A DNA stretch of 64,000 bases from Streptomyces longisporoflavus (GTDB lineage Bacteria; Actinomycetota; Actinomycetes; Streptomycetales; Streptomycetaceae): assembly GCF_014649775.1 (NCBI RefSeq), contig NZ_BMTR01000022.1, forward strand, positions 1 through 64,000. Reading direction: 5' to 3'. Positions 7,460-15,415 of the stretch are shown piece after piece. The notes beneath the pieces are model-generated. The model worked only from the letters and a program-made list of their open reading frames with translations, was not told the origin of the DNA and searched no databases. A program made the position numbers and the translations under genes. Position 1 is the stretch's first letter. Each line of letters starts with the position of its first letter.

Positions 7460-8718
7460 GCTCGGCAACCGTAGCCAAGCCCCCGGCCAAGCAGCCCGCG
7501 CCGGGCCGCCGCCGCATATCGCTCCCCGTCCTCCTCCTGATCATCGCGGGCGTGCTCGTCCTGACGTCCGTGGTCCGGCTCATCACCGACGCGAACGGCA
7601 TCACCTCCACCGGCCAGATGTCGACCGCCCTGCGCCTCGCCGTGCCGATCGGCCTCGCGGGCCTCGGCGGTCTGTGGGCCGAGCGCGCGGGCGTGGTCAA
7701 CATCGGCCTCGAAGGCATGCTCATCCTCGGCACCTGGTTCGGCGCCTTCGCCGGCTACCAGTGGGGCCCGTGGGTCGGCATCCTGTTCGGCATCCTCGGC
7801 GGCGCGCTCGGCGGTCTGCTGCACGCGATCGTCACGGTCACCTTCAACGTCAACCACATCGTCTCCGGTGTGGCCATCAACATCCTCGCCCTGGGCGTCA
7901 CCCGCTACCTCTCCACCTTCGCCTTCGAGAGCAAGGAGGGCGGTACGTCCAAGCAGTCGCCGCCGGTGGACTCGCTCGGGGAGTTCTCCGTGCCGGGCCT
8001 CTCCGACTGGTTGCAGGACCTGAACGAGAAGCACTGGTTCCTCGTGTCTGACATCGCCGGCCTGCTCGGCGGCCTGTTCACGAACCTGTCGCCGCTCACC
8101 GTCATCGCCATCGCGATGGTGCCGCTGAGCTGGTGGGTGCTGTGGCGCACGTCGTTCGGTCTGCGCCTGCGCTCCTGCGGCGAGAACCCGGTCGCGGCCG
8201 AGACCCTCGGCGTGAACGTCTACAAGTACAAGTACCTCGCGGTGGTCATCTCCGGCGGTCTCGCCGGACTCGGCGGCGCCTTCCTCTCCCTGGTCGCCTC
8301 CAACATCTACCTGGAGGGCCAGACCGGCGGGCGCGGCTACATCGGCCTCGCCGCCATGATCTTCGGCAACTGGATGCCGGGCGGACTCGCGCTCGGTGCC
8401 GGCCTGTTCGGTTACACCGACAGCCTGAAGCTCCGGGGTGGCGGCACGAACGTGCACGCGCTGCTCCTGCTCCTCGCGATCCTGCTGGTCATCGGCGCGA
8501 TCTACCTCGTATGGCGCAAGCGGTACATCCCCGCGGTGATCACCGCGGCCGTCTCGGCGCTGATGTTCGCGTGGTACGGCTTGACCGACGAGGTGCCCAA
8601 CCAGGTCGTCACCGCGACGCCGTACGTCGTCACGCTGCTCGTGCTCTCGCTCTCCGCCCAGCGGCTGCGGATGCCGAAGGCGGACGGCCAGCCCTACCGA
8701 AAGGGTCAAGGAACGTGA
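7456..8718 (+). CDS. Nucleoside ABC importer, permease 2
   Basis: This 420-residue protein is the second BPD_transp_2 permease and pairs with the upstream one as a heterodimer. After a cytoplasmic Pro/Lys-rich N-terminus come about nine to ten hydrophobic helices. Family landmarks are ERAGVVNIGLEGMLI near residue 75-90 and FNVNHIVSGVAINILALG. Both the start (ATGA with permease 1) and the stop (GTGA with cytidine deaminase) overlap neighbouring genes by 4 nt, placing import and the first deamination step in one transcript. No separate promoter is visible. Confidence 0.9.
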   Translation: MSSATVAKPPAKQPAPGRRRISLPVLLLIIAGVLVLTSVVRLITDANGITSTGQMSTALRLAVPIGLAGLGGLWAERAGVVNIGLEGMLILGTWFGAFAGYQWGPWVGILFGILGGALGGLLHAIVTVTFNVNHIVSGVAINILALGVTRYLSTFAFESKEGGTSKQSPPVDSLGEFSVPGLSDWLQDLNEKHWFLVSDIAGLLGGLFTNLSPLTVIAIAMVPLSWWVLWRTSFGLRLRSCGENPVAAETLGVNVYKYKYLAVVISGGLAGLGGAFLSLVASNIYLEGQTGGRGYIGLAAMIFGNWMPGGLALGAGLFGYTDSLKLRGGGTNVHALLLLLAILLVIGAIYLVWRKRYIPAVITAAVSALMFAWYGLTDEVPNQVVTATPYVVTLLVLSLSAQRLRMPKADGQPYRKGQGT

Positions 8719-9104
8719 CCGAGACCGACTGGGACGCGCTGCGGGACGCGGCGCGCGAGGCCATGTCCCGTGCGTACGCGCCCTACTCGGGCTTTCCGGT
8801 CGGTGCCGCCGCCCTCGTGGACGACGGCCGCACGGTGTCGGGCTGCAACGTCGAGAACGCGTCGTACGGCCTCGGTCTGTGCGCCGAATGCGGCCTCGTC
8901 TCGCAGCTCCAGCTCACCGGGGGCGGCCGACTGACGCACTTCACCTGCGTCGACGGCAAGGGCGAGATCCTGATGCCGTGCGGTCGCTGCCGCCAGCTGC
9001 TCTACGAGTTCGGCGGCCCGACGCTCCTCCTGGAGACGGCCGCGGGCATCCGGTCACTGGGGGACATGCTGCCGGACGCGTTCGGTCCGGAGCACCTCAA
9101 CTGA
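8715..9104 (+). CDS. cdd: Cytidine deaminase
   Basis: The 129-residue product is a homotetrameric-type cytidine deaminase that converts (deoxy)cytidine to (deoxy)uridine in the cytosol. The zinc site is clear: Cys56-Ala-Glu58 in LCAECGLVS, with the catalytic Glu, and Cys89 and Cys92 in PCGRCRQL. The substrate-binding start YAPYSGFPVGAA is intact. The length equals the usual 125-135 residues. GTG at 8715 overlaps the permease stop, so it is the fourth gene of the transporter operon. Imported cytidine would be deaminated at once and passed to phosphorolysis by the next gene or to uridine kinase. Confidence 0.95.
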   Translation: MTETDWDALRDAAREAMSRAYAPYSGFPVGAAALVDDGRTVSGCNVENASYGLGLCAECGLVSQLQLTGGGRLTHFTCVDGKGEILMPCGRCRQLLYEFGGPTLLLETAAGIRSLGDMLPDAFGPEHLN

Positions 9105-9160
9105 GAGCCGGCCCCTGCCTGTTGTGGATCTTCGGGCGGGGGCCGCCTTCATCGCGCGGC

Positions 9161-9174
9161 TCTATGCGCGTAGA
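9161..9174. promoter_or_regulatory. Nucleoside-regulon operator box, copy 4 (deoA)
   Basis: TCTATGCGCGTAGA is a 14-bp palindrome with a single mismatch to TCTACGCGCGTAGA. It lies 39 nt upstream of the thymidine phosphorylase ATG. A possible -10 element TAGAGT (9171-9176) overlaps its right end, which fits a repressor that blocks polymerase. Confidence 0.75.
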
Positions 9175-9213
9175 GTCGCCTCACCGTTTTAAGGCGCAAA
9201 GAGGGGTTATGCC

Positions 9214-10491
9214 ATGGACGTCATCTCCGTGATTCGTACGAAGCGGGACCGGGGCGAGCTGAGCGGCGAGCAGATCGACTGGGTCATCGACGCGTACACC
9301 CGTGGCGTGGTCGCCGACGAGCAGATGTCCGCCCTCGCCATGGCGATCCTCCTGAACGGCATGAACCGCGGCGAGATCGCCCGCTGGACGGCCGCGATGA
9401 TCGCGAGCGGCGAGCGCATGGACTTCTCGTCCCTGTCCCGCCCCACCGCCGACAAGCACTCCACGGGCGGCGTCGGCGACAAGATCACGCTGCCGCTCGC
9501 CCCGCTGGTCGCGGCGTGCGGCGCGGCGGTCCCGCAGCTGTCGGGCCGGGGCCTCGGCCACACGGGCGGCACCCTGGACAAGCTGGAGGCGATCCCGGGC
9601 TGGCGCGCGCTCCTCTCGAACGAGGAGATGCTGTCGGTCCTCGACGGCGTGGGCTCGGTGATCTGCGCGGCGGGCGACGGCCTGGCCCCGGCGGACAAGA
9701 AGCTGTACGCGCTGCGGGACGTGACGGGCACGGTGGAGGCGATCCCGCTGATCGCCTCGTCCATCATGTCGAAGAAGATCGCCGAGGGCACGGGCTCGCT
9801 GGTCCTGGACGTGAAGGTCGGCACCGGCGCGTTCATGAAGACGCTGGAGGACGCGAGGGAACTGGCGTCGACGATGGTGGGCCTGGGCACGGACCACGGC
9901 GTACGCACGGTCGCGCTCCTCACGGACATGTCCACGCCGCTCGGCCTGACGGCGGGCAACGCCCTGGAGGTCCGGGAGTCGGTGGAGGTCCTCGCGGGCG
10001 GTGGCCCGGCGGACGTCGTCGAGCTGACCCTCGCCCTGGCGCGGGAGATGCTGGACGCGGCGGGTCTGAAGGACGTGGACCCGGCGAAGGCGCTGGCCGA
10101 CGGCTCCGCGATGGACGTGTGGCGCCGGATGATCTCCGCCCAGGGAGGCGACCCGGACGCCACGCTCCCGGTGGCCCGCGAGACGCACGTCGTGACGGCG
10201 CCGTCGTCGGGCGTCCTGACCCGCCTCGACGCGTACGACGTGGGTGTCGCCGCGTGGCGCCTGGGTGCGGGACGTGCGCGCAAGGAGGACGTGGTGCAGG
10301 CGGGGGCGGGGGTGGAGCTGCATGCGAAGCCGGGCGCGGCCGTGACCGCGGGTCAGCCCCTGATGACCCTGCACACGGACACTCCCGAGCGCTTCGAGTA
10401 CGCCTTGCAGGCGGTGCAGGGCTCCTTCGACATCGCCCCGGAGGGCACGGGCTTCGCGGCGACGCCGATCGTGCTGGACCGGATCGCGTAG
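9214..10491 (+). CDS. deoA: Thymidine phosphorylase
   Basis: The 425-residue enzyme belongs to the class II nucleoside phosphorylases (thymidine / pyrimidine nucleoside phosphorylase). It splits thymidine or deoxyuridine with phosphate to give the base and 2-deoxyribose-1-phosphate. The phosphate-loop signature KHSTGGVGDK is present at about residues 83-92, and SGRGLGHTGGTLDKLEAIPGW follows at about 110-130. The alpha domain, hinge and C-terminal barrel-hybrid domain are all accounted for by length. The ATG follows an AAGAGGGG ribosome site. It has its own operator although it lies only 109 nt after cdd, so it can respond independently. Its product feeds the mutase and DeoC encoded further right. 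Confidence 0.95.
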   Translation: MDVISVIRTKRDRGELSGEQIDWVIDAYTRGVVADEQMSALAMAILLNGMNRGEIARWTAAMIASGERMDFSSLSRPTADKHSTGGVGDKITLPLAPLVAACGAAVPQLSGRGLGHTGGTLDKLEAIPGWRALLSNEEMLSVLDGVGSVICAAGDGLAPADKKLYALRDVTGTVEAIPLIASSIMSKKIAEGTGSLVLDVKVGTGAFMKTLEDARELASTMVGLGTDHGVRTVALLTDMSTPLGLTAGNALEVRESVEVLAGGGPADVVELTLALAREMLDAAGLKDVDPAKALADGSAMDVWRRMISAQGGDPDATLPVARETHVVTAPSSGVLTRLDAYDVGVAAWRLGAGRARKEDVVQAGAGVELHAKPGAAVTAGQPLMTLHTDTPERFEYALQAVQGSFDIAPEGTGFAATPIVLDRIA

Positions 10492-10503
10492 GGGCTTTCC
10501 CCG

Positions 10504-10555
10504 CTCCTCGAGCGCCGGAGGGGCTGGATTTTCAGCCCGTCCGGCGTTTGAGGAC
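10504..10555. terminator. Hairpin terminator after deoA, part of a dispersed repeat
   Basis: Outer arms CTCCTCGAGCGCCGGA (10504-10519) and TCCGGCGTTTGAGGAC (10540-10555) pair with few mismatches. Inside them GGGCTG (10521-10526) and CAGCCC (10533-10538) pair perfectly. The right arm belongs to a 43-bp element (10533-10575) repeated exactly, in inverse orientation, at 39351-39393. Confidence 0.7.
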
Positions 10556-10668
10556 GAACTCGGCGAAGCCGGTGATGACGGTACGCACAAGGCCCTCGCG
10601 CCGGCGAGTTTTCGGGAAGGGGCGGGGTTGGGGAAAGGCCCGCCGCAGGCGCAACGGCGGACCTACCG

Positions 10669-11061
10669 ATGAGTTCCAGCCCCCCGCCCAGTCATCCCCA
10701 CGTGAACCCCAACCCGCACCCAACCCTGACCCTCACCGGCACCCTCGACCGAGAGGTCACGCAGCGCCTCTGCGAAGAGGCCCGCGCCGCGCTGCAAGCG
10801 ACCGGCGCGGACGTCCTCGACTGCGACGTGGCGGGCGTGGGCCCGCCCGTGCTCGCCGCGATCGACGCCCTCGCGAGACTCCAGCTCACCGCCCGCCGCG
10901 CGGGCGGCCGGATCCGCGTACGGAACCCGGCCCCGCACCTGCGCGAGCTACTGGACCTCGTCGGGCTCCCCATTGAGGTCGAGATGGGCCGGCAGGCCGA
11001 ACAGCGGGAACCACCGGGGCGTGTCCAGGAAGCAGTGGAAGCCCGCGATCCGCCCCTCTGA
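10669..11061 (+). CDS. STAS-domain protein (anti-sigma-factor-antagonist type)
   Basis: This is a 130-residue protein with a STAS-like fold: a strand at LTLTGTLDRE, then VLDCDVAGVGPPVLAAIDALARLQLTARRAGGRIRV and LRELLDLVGL. The position normally holding the phosphorylated serine in SpoIIAA proteins reads AGVGPP, so classical phosphorylation control is doubtful. It may have another partner-switching or structural role. The last third (after about residue 105) is low-complexity Glu/Arg/Pro. That part overlaps the 3' end of the convergent sigma factor gene by 114 nt, which may explain its odd composition. A Streptomyces origin for such proteins next to sigma factors is common, but a partnership here is inference. 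Confidence 0.65.
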   Translation: MSSSPPPSHPHVNPNPHPTLTLTGTLDREVTQRLCEEARAALQATGADVLDCDVAGVGPPVLAAIDALARLQLTARRAGGRIRVRNPAPHLRELLDLVGLPIEVEMGRQAEQREPPGRVQEAVEARDPPL

Positions 11062-11955
11062 GATCTCGATGACCTGAACCGCCCACGGTGCGTACCCGCC
11101 GTTCTCCGGGTCGGGCTTGTAGTGGGCGAATCCCGGCGTGCCGTTGACGTTGACCGGGAAGAGCCGGCTGTTCGCGCAGGAGGCGCCGATGGTCGACATG
11201 AAGCCGGTGATGTCGGACGTGCCGCGCAGCCACAGGTCGAACGGGGGCATCGTCATGATGGCGTCTTCGTGCAGCAGCGCCGTCAGCGCCGCCATGTCGT
11301 AACCCTCGAAGGCCGCGACGTACCGCTCGAGCAGCTTCTGCTGTTCGTCGTCCAGGGGATCGGACACCGCCGTATCGTCCCCCGGCCCCTCGGCCAGCGT
11401 CGCCCGCGCCCGCTGCAACGCGCTGTTGACGGAGGCCACCGAGGTGTCGAGCAGTTCGGCCGCCTCGCTGGCCTTCCACGCGAGGACCTCGCGCAGGATG
11501 AGCACCGCCCGCTGTTTGGGCGGCAGTTGCTGCAGGGCGGCGACGAACGCGAGCCGCACGGACTCCTTGGCCACGGCTGCCTCCGCCGGGTCGCTGACGG
11601 ACGGCAGCATGCGCGCGTCCGGCATCGGCTCCAGCCATACGTTGTCCGGGCGGGGGGAGAGCGCTGCCTGCGCCAGCGGAGCCGCCGCCGTCAGGTCCAT
11701 GGGCCGGGCGCGGCGGTTTCCCGCGTTCAGCATGTCCAGGCAGACGTTCGTCGCGATGCGGTACAGCCACGAACGGAGGCTGGAGCGGCCTTCGAACTTC
11801 TCGTAGCTCCGCCAGGCGCGGACCATGGTGTCCTGCACCGCGTCCTCCGCCTCGAAGGCCGAGCCCAGCATGCGATAGCAGTACCCGGTCAGTTCGACCC
11901 GGTGTTTCTCCAGCGTGACGTCCAGTTCGGACGTCGTGCCTGCGATGTCAGTCAT
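10948..11955 (-). CDS. ECF sigma factor with C-terminal SnoaL-like domain
   Basis: The 335-residue product has sigma-70 region 2 (VELTGYCYRMLGSAFEAEDAVQDTMVRAW region, residues about 17-45, with RSSLRSWLYRIATNVCLD). It also has region 4 (LPPKQRAVLILREVLAWKASEAAELLDTSVASVNSALQRA). A C-terminal domain of about 130 residues, with an NTF2/SnoaL-like pattern, contains YVAAFEGYDMAALTALLHEDAIMTMPPFD and GFHCFLDTPRWFPLFGL. This layout matches the large ECF families (SigG/SigJ type) that carry their own regulatory domain instead of an anti-sigma gene. ATG at 11955 is preferred; GTG at 11994 would add 13 unconserved residues. Its 3' end overlaps the convergent STAS gene. Confidence 0.85.
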   Translation of the reverse strand: MTDIAGTTSELDVTLEKHRVELTGYCYRMLGSAFEAEDAVQDTMVRAWRSYEKFEGRSSLRSWLYRIATNVCLDMLNAGNRRARPMDLTAAAPLAQAALSPRPDNVWLEPMPDARMLPSVSDPAEAAVAKESVRLAFVAALQQLPPKQRAVLILREVLAWKASEAAELLDTSVASVNSALQRARATLAEGPGDDTAVSDPLDDEQQKLLERYVAAFEGYDMAALTALLHEDAIMTMPPFDLWLRGTSDITGFMSTIGASCANSRLFPVNVNGTPGFAHYKPDPENGGYAPWAVQVIEISEGRIAGFHCFLDTPRWFPLFGLPAHLDLNGEPDEVQ

Positions 11956-12094
11956 CCCAACCCACCCCTGCGGCTGCCACGAATGTCCCGGCACTTCGGA
12001 AGCTACCGCAGCCCACTGACAACGGCCCCCGGAGTCGGAAAACCCGCAGGTGGGAGAGGGCCGCCCGGACGGCTGGCAGACGGCCGGCGGACAG

Positions 12095-13399
12095 CTAGTG
12101 CGCCGCCACGAGCCCCCGCCGCCGCTGCTCCCGCTCCTGGACGCGTGCCGCGTGCGACCCCCACACGGTGATGGACGCGACGCCGAGCACCGCCAGGAGC
12201 CCGAGGCCCACCGTCCCGGCCCAGCCCCCGGCGTGGAACGCGACCGCGCCGAGCGTGCCGCCCGCGCTGGAGCCCAGGTAGTACGCGGACTGGTAGAGCG
12301 CCGATGCCTGTGCGCGCCCCGCGGTGGCCGTACGGCTCACGGACGAGGAGGCGACCGCGTGACCGGCGAAGAACCCGGCGGTGATCAGGACGAGCCCGAG
12401 CAGCACCATGACCAGGGAGTCGGAGAGGGAGAGCAGCAGACCGCCCGCCGTCGTGCTCACCGCCAGGTACAGCGCGCCGCGCCTGCCGAGCCGCGTCACC
12501 AGCTTCCCCGCGGCGGCCGACGAGACCGTACCGACGAGGTAGACCAGGAAGATCGAGCCGATGATGCCCTGCGGGAGCGAGAAGGGCGCCTCGGTGAGGC
12601 GGTAGCCGATGACGGTGTAGACCGCGCCGAACACCGTCATGAACAGCGCGCCGATCGCGTACAGCCTGCACAGCAGCGGGTTGGAGAGGTGCGAACGGAT
12701 CGTGCGGCCAAGGGCCTTGGGGTTGAGCGACCCGGCCGTGAAGTGGCGCGGCGCGGGCAGCAGCGCGCGGAAGGCGAGTGCGCACAGGACGGCCACGACA
12801 CCCACCACGCCCACGGCCACGCGCCAGCCCCATGCCTGCGCGACCCAGCCGGTGATGATGCGCCCGCTCATGCCGCCGATGGAATTGCCCGCCACGAACA
12901 TGCCGATCGCGGCGACCAGCGCCTTGGGCCTGACCTCTTCCGCGAGGAAGGCCATCGCGGACGCCGGAAGCCCGGCGAGGGCCGCGCCCTGCACGGCACG
13001 CAGCGCGATGAGCACGCCGATGGAGGGCGCGAAGGGGACGAGCAGCCCCACGACCACCGCGACCGTCAGCGAGACCGTCATGAGCGTGCGCCGCCCGAAC
13101 CGCTCGCTGAGCGCGCTCAGGGGCAGGACGAAGAGGGCCAGAGCGCCCGTCGCCGCCGACACCGTCCAGCTCGCCGTGCTCGCGGTGACGCCGAAGTCGG
13201 CGGAGACGAGGGGGAGCAGCGCCTGCGTGGAGTAGAGGAGGGCGAAGGTGGCGACACCCGCGAGGAAGAGGGCGAAGCTCATGCGCCGGTAGCCGGGGCC
13301 GCCGGGGTTCAGGCGCGTGTCGGCGGGTTCGGTCTGCGGGGACGACGGGGTGAGGGCGGCCGCGTGGGTGGCGGACGCCCCGCTACTGGCAGGAGGCAT
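12095..13399 (-). CDS. MFS transporter (YnfM/arabinose-efflux type)
   Basis: The 434-residue protein has 12 predicted hydrophobic helices and the MFS motif A variant LSALSERFGRRTLM between helices 2 and 3, plus LVTRLGRRGALY at the pseudo-repeat. The N-terminal 30 residues are Ser/Ala/Pro-rich and cytoplasmic. The conserved QSAYYLGSSAGGTLGAVAFHAGGW near helices 10-11 is characteristic of YnfM-like drug or metabolite exporters. It is divergent from a LysR regulator, a common arrangement in which the regulator controls the exporter. The substrate is unknown. ATG at 13399 was taken in preference to the codon 21 nt upstream because the protein then starts right before the linker. Confidence 0.85.
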   Translation of the reverse strand: MPPASSGASATHAAALTPSSPQTEPADTRLNPGGPGYRRMSFALFLAGVATFALLYSTQALLPLVSADFGVTASTASWTVSAATGALALFVLPLSALSERFGRRTLMTVSLTVAVVVGLLVPFAPSIGVLIALRAVQGAALAGLPASAMAFLAEEVRPKALVAAIGMFVAGNSIGGMSGRIITGWVAQAWGWRVAVGVVGVVAVLCALAFRALLPAPRHFTAGSLNPKALGRTIRSHLSNPLLCRLYAIGALFMTVFGAVYTVIGYRLTEAPFSLPQGIIGSIFLVYLVGTVSSAAAGKLVTRLGRRGALYLAVSTTAGGLLLSLSDSLVMVLLGLVLITAGFFAGHAVASSSVSRTATAGRAQASALYQSAYYLGSSAGGTLGAVAFHAGGWAGTVGLGLLAVLGVASITVWGSHAARVQEREQRRRGLVAAH

Positions 13400-13461
13400 A
13401 CGTCGAACGTAGGCACACACGACTCATCCGTCCAATGCATGGACTGGCCATAATCGTTCCC

Positions 13462-14460
13462 ATGGTGCATGAGCGCAGTTCAGAGCGGCGTCTGTCGCAG
13501 AGCAGTTACGCAGGAGACATCGGAGCGGCGGCGTCCGCGCCGGCCGAGCTGACCCCGGAGTCCTGGTCCGCGCTGCTCTCGCCGCGCCTCGCGTACTTCG
13601 CGGGGGTCGCGCGGACCGAGCATGTGACGCGGGCCGCACAGGAGATGCAGGTCCCGCAGTCGACGCTCTCGCGTGCACTGGTCCGCCTCGAACAGGACCT
13701 GGGCGTCGACCTGTTCGCGCGCCACGGCCGCACGGTGTCCCTGACCCCGGCGGGCCGTACGTTCCTCGCCTCCGTCGAGCGGGCGCTCGGCGAGGTGGAG
13801 CGGGCCGCGGAGTCCGTACGGGCGGACGCGGACCCCGCGTCGGGCAAGGTGGCCTTCGGGTTCCTGCACACGATGGGCTCGGAGACCGTCCCCGGCCTGA
13901 TCCGCGCCTTCCGGGCCGATCATCCGAGGGTCCGCTTCAGCCTCGTACAGAACTACGGGGAGGCGATGATCGAGCGCCTGCGGGCGGGCGAGCTGGACCT
14001 GTGCCTGACCTCGCCCGTGCCGGACGCGCCCGATCTGGTGGCCCGCCGCCTCGACGAGCAGCGGTTGCGCCTGGTCGTACCGGACGAGCACCGCCTCGCC
14101 TCCCGCAAGCGGGTGCGTCTCGCGGAGGCGGCGGAGGAGGCCTTCGTGACCCTCGAACCGGGCTACGGCCTGCGCCGCATCACGGACGACCTCTGCCAGG
14201 AGGCGGGCTTCAAGCCCCGCGTCGCGTTCGAGGGCGAGGAGGCGGAAACGCTGCGGGGCCTTGTAGCGGCGGGCCTGGGCGTCGCCCTGCTCCCGCCACC
14301 GGCCGTCCCCCGGCCGGGAGTCGTGGAGCTGACGGTGACGGGCCAGCGGGCGGTACGGGAGATCGGCGTCGCCTGGCTGGACGGCCACCCGGACACGCCA
14401 CCGGTGGCGGCATTCAAGAAGTTCCTGCTGGGCAGGCGGGGGCGGCTGCTGCCGGAGTAG
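13462..14460 (+). CDS. LysR-family transcriptional regulator
   Basis: The protein has 332 residues. The winged helix-turn-helix covers about residues 30-90 (LAYFAGVARTEHVTRAA and STLSRALVRLEQDLGVDLFARHGRTV, with the recognition helix at STLSRAL). A LysR-substrate domain follows (GFLHTMGSETVPGLIRAFRADHPRVRF). The family typically activates a divergent gene in response to a small ligand, so the MFS exporter on the other strand is the likely target. A CATAAT element at 13448-13453 could be a -10 box placing the transcription start almost at the ATG (13462), suggesting a leaderless transcript. An ATG at 13435 in the same frame would lie upstream of that element. Confidence 0.87.
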   Translation: MVHERSSERRLSQSSYAGDIGAAASAPAELTPESWSALLSPRLAYFAGVARTEHVTRAAQEMQVPQSTLSRALVRLEQDLGVDLFARHGRTVSLTPAGRTFLASVERALGEVERAAESVRADADPASGKVAFGFLHTMGSETVPGLIRAFRADHPRVRFSLVQNYGEAMIERLRAGELDLCLTSPVPDAPDLVARRLDEQRLRLVVPDEHRLASRKRVRLAEAAEEAFVTLEPGYGLRRITDDLCQEAGFKPRVAFEGEEAETLRGLVAAGLGVALLPPPAVPRPGVVELTVTGQRAVREIGVAWLDGHPDTPPVAAFKKFLLGRRGRLLPE

Positions 14461-14480
14461 CGGGGCGTTCGTCCTCGAAC

Positions 14481-14500
14481 GGGCCGAAATCCTTCGGCCC
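14481..14500. terminator. Terminator between lysR and the hydrolase gene
   Basis: Arms GGGCCGAA (14481-14488) and TTCGGCCC (14493-14500) flank a 4-nt loop, between two convergent genes. The flanking bases (GTCCGGCGTTGAGGAC) resemble the dispersed repeat seen after deoA. Confidence 0.65.
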
Positions 14501-14536
14501 GTCCGGCGTTGAGGACGCCGTAACGCGCCCCGCTCC

Positions 14537-15301
14537 TCAGCGTCGCATCGACTTCCCGAAGCCGGCGGCGAGCGGCATGCGCAGTCCCAGCGGCGGCGGT
14601 GCCGCCAGCGCGTCCTCCAGGGGGCGTGCGTACGCGTGCCCGAAGAGCGAGCCCATCACGAAGTCCGATGCCAGGGCCTGCACTTCGGCCTGGTGCTGGT
14701 GCAACCGGTGGCGATCGGAGTGGACTTCGAACCGGCACACCTCCCGGTTCGCCTTCTTCGCCCGCTCCGCGAGCCGGAACGAGAGCTCGGGGTCGGTCCG
14801 CTCGTCGTTCGTGCCGTGCACGATCAGGACCCGTCGCCCCGCGAGCTGCTTCACCGGTTCGGGAGGGGCGGCCACATCGTCCTCGGGCAGCCAAGGTGCC
14901 AGCGCGAGAACGGAGTTGACGGCCTCGTGGCCGCTGGCGCGCAGTGCGGCCCGGCCGCCCATGTCCATGCCGACGAGGCAGATCGAGACGTCGCCGTAGA
15001 GGCGTACGACCTCGTCCGCGGCCCACTCCGCGTCCCGTGCGAGATGCGCCTGCGGCCCGTTCCAGCCGCGGCAGCGGTAGTGCACGACGTGCGCCGCGAG
15101 CCCCTCGGCGCGGCCGTCCAGGGCGAGCCTGCGGCCGAGCGCGCGCACCGCGTTCGCGGCGAACGGGGACGGCTTGCGGGCGGAGGTCTCGTGGCCGCCG
15201 GGGAGCAGCAGCACAGCGCCGCTGACCGCCGTGGGCCGGGCGCCGATCACGCGCCCGAGCCTGGCAGCGCGCGCGGAATCGGGCGTCGCTTGCTGAGCCA
15301 T
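14537..15301 (-). CDS. Alpha/beta hydrolase (dienelactone-hydrolase-like)
   Basis: The 254-residue protein has an alpha/beta hydrolase core: strand VSGAVLLLPGGHE (residues about 26-38), the nucleophile elbow GMDMGG (111-116), the acid-loop region LIVHGTNDERTDPE (about 159-172), and a His-rich segment HSDRHRLHQH (about 194-203). The elbow carries Asp113 where Ser or Cys is usual, as in dehalogenases and epoxide hydrolases. Alternatively the protein may not be catalytic. The lid region is short. The gene starts 85 nt from the add operator box but is divergent from it. Function unknown beyond the fold. Confidence 0.7.
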   Translation of the reverse strand: MAQQATPDSARAARLGRVIGARPTAVSGAVLLLPGGHETSARKPSPFAANAVRALGRRLALDGRAEGLAAHVVHYRCRGWNGPQAHLARDAEWAADEVVRLYGDVSICLVGMDMGGRAALRASGHEAVNSVLALAPWLPEDDVAAPPEPVKQLAGRRVLIVHGTNDERTDPELSFRLAERAKKANREVCRFEVHSDRHRLHQHQAEVQALASDFVMGSLFGHAYARPLEDALAAPPPLGLRMPLAAGFGKSMRR

Positions 15302-15386
15302 GACAGAACAGTGTCAGAAGCAAGGGTGTACGCCACCCGTCCGCGGGGTCACTGTTACGTATCGACCCGTGAGATCCACCCGGCGA

Positions 15387-15400
15387 TCTACGCGCGTAGG
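15387..15400. promoter_or_regulatory. Nucleoside-regulon operator box, copy 5 (add)
   Basis: TCTACGCGCGTAGG contains the perfect palindrome CTACGCGCGTAG (15388-15399) and ends 15 nt before the add ATG. A TAGAGT element (15404-15409) right after it could be the -10 box, which would make add almost leaderless. Confidence 0.8.
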
Positions 15401-15415
15401 CGCTAGAGTGCCGAG

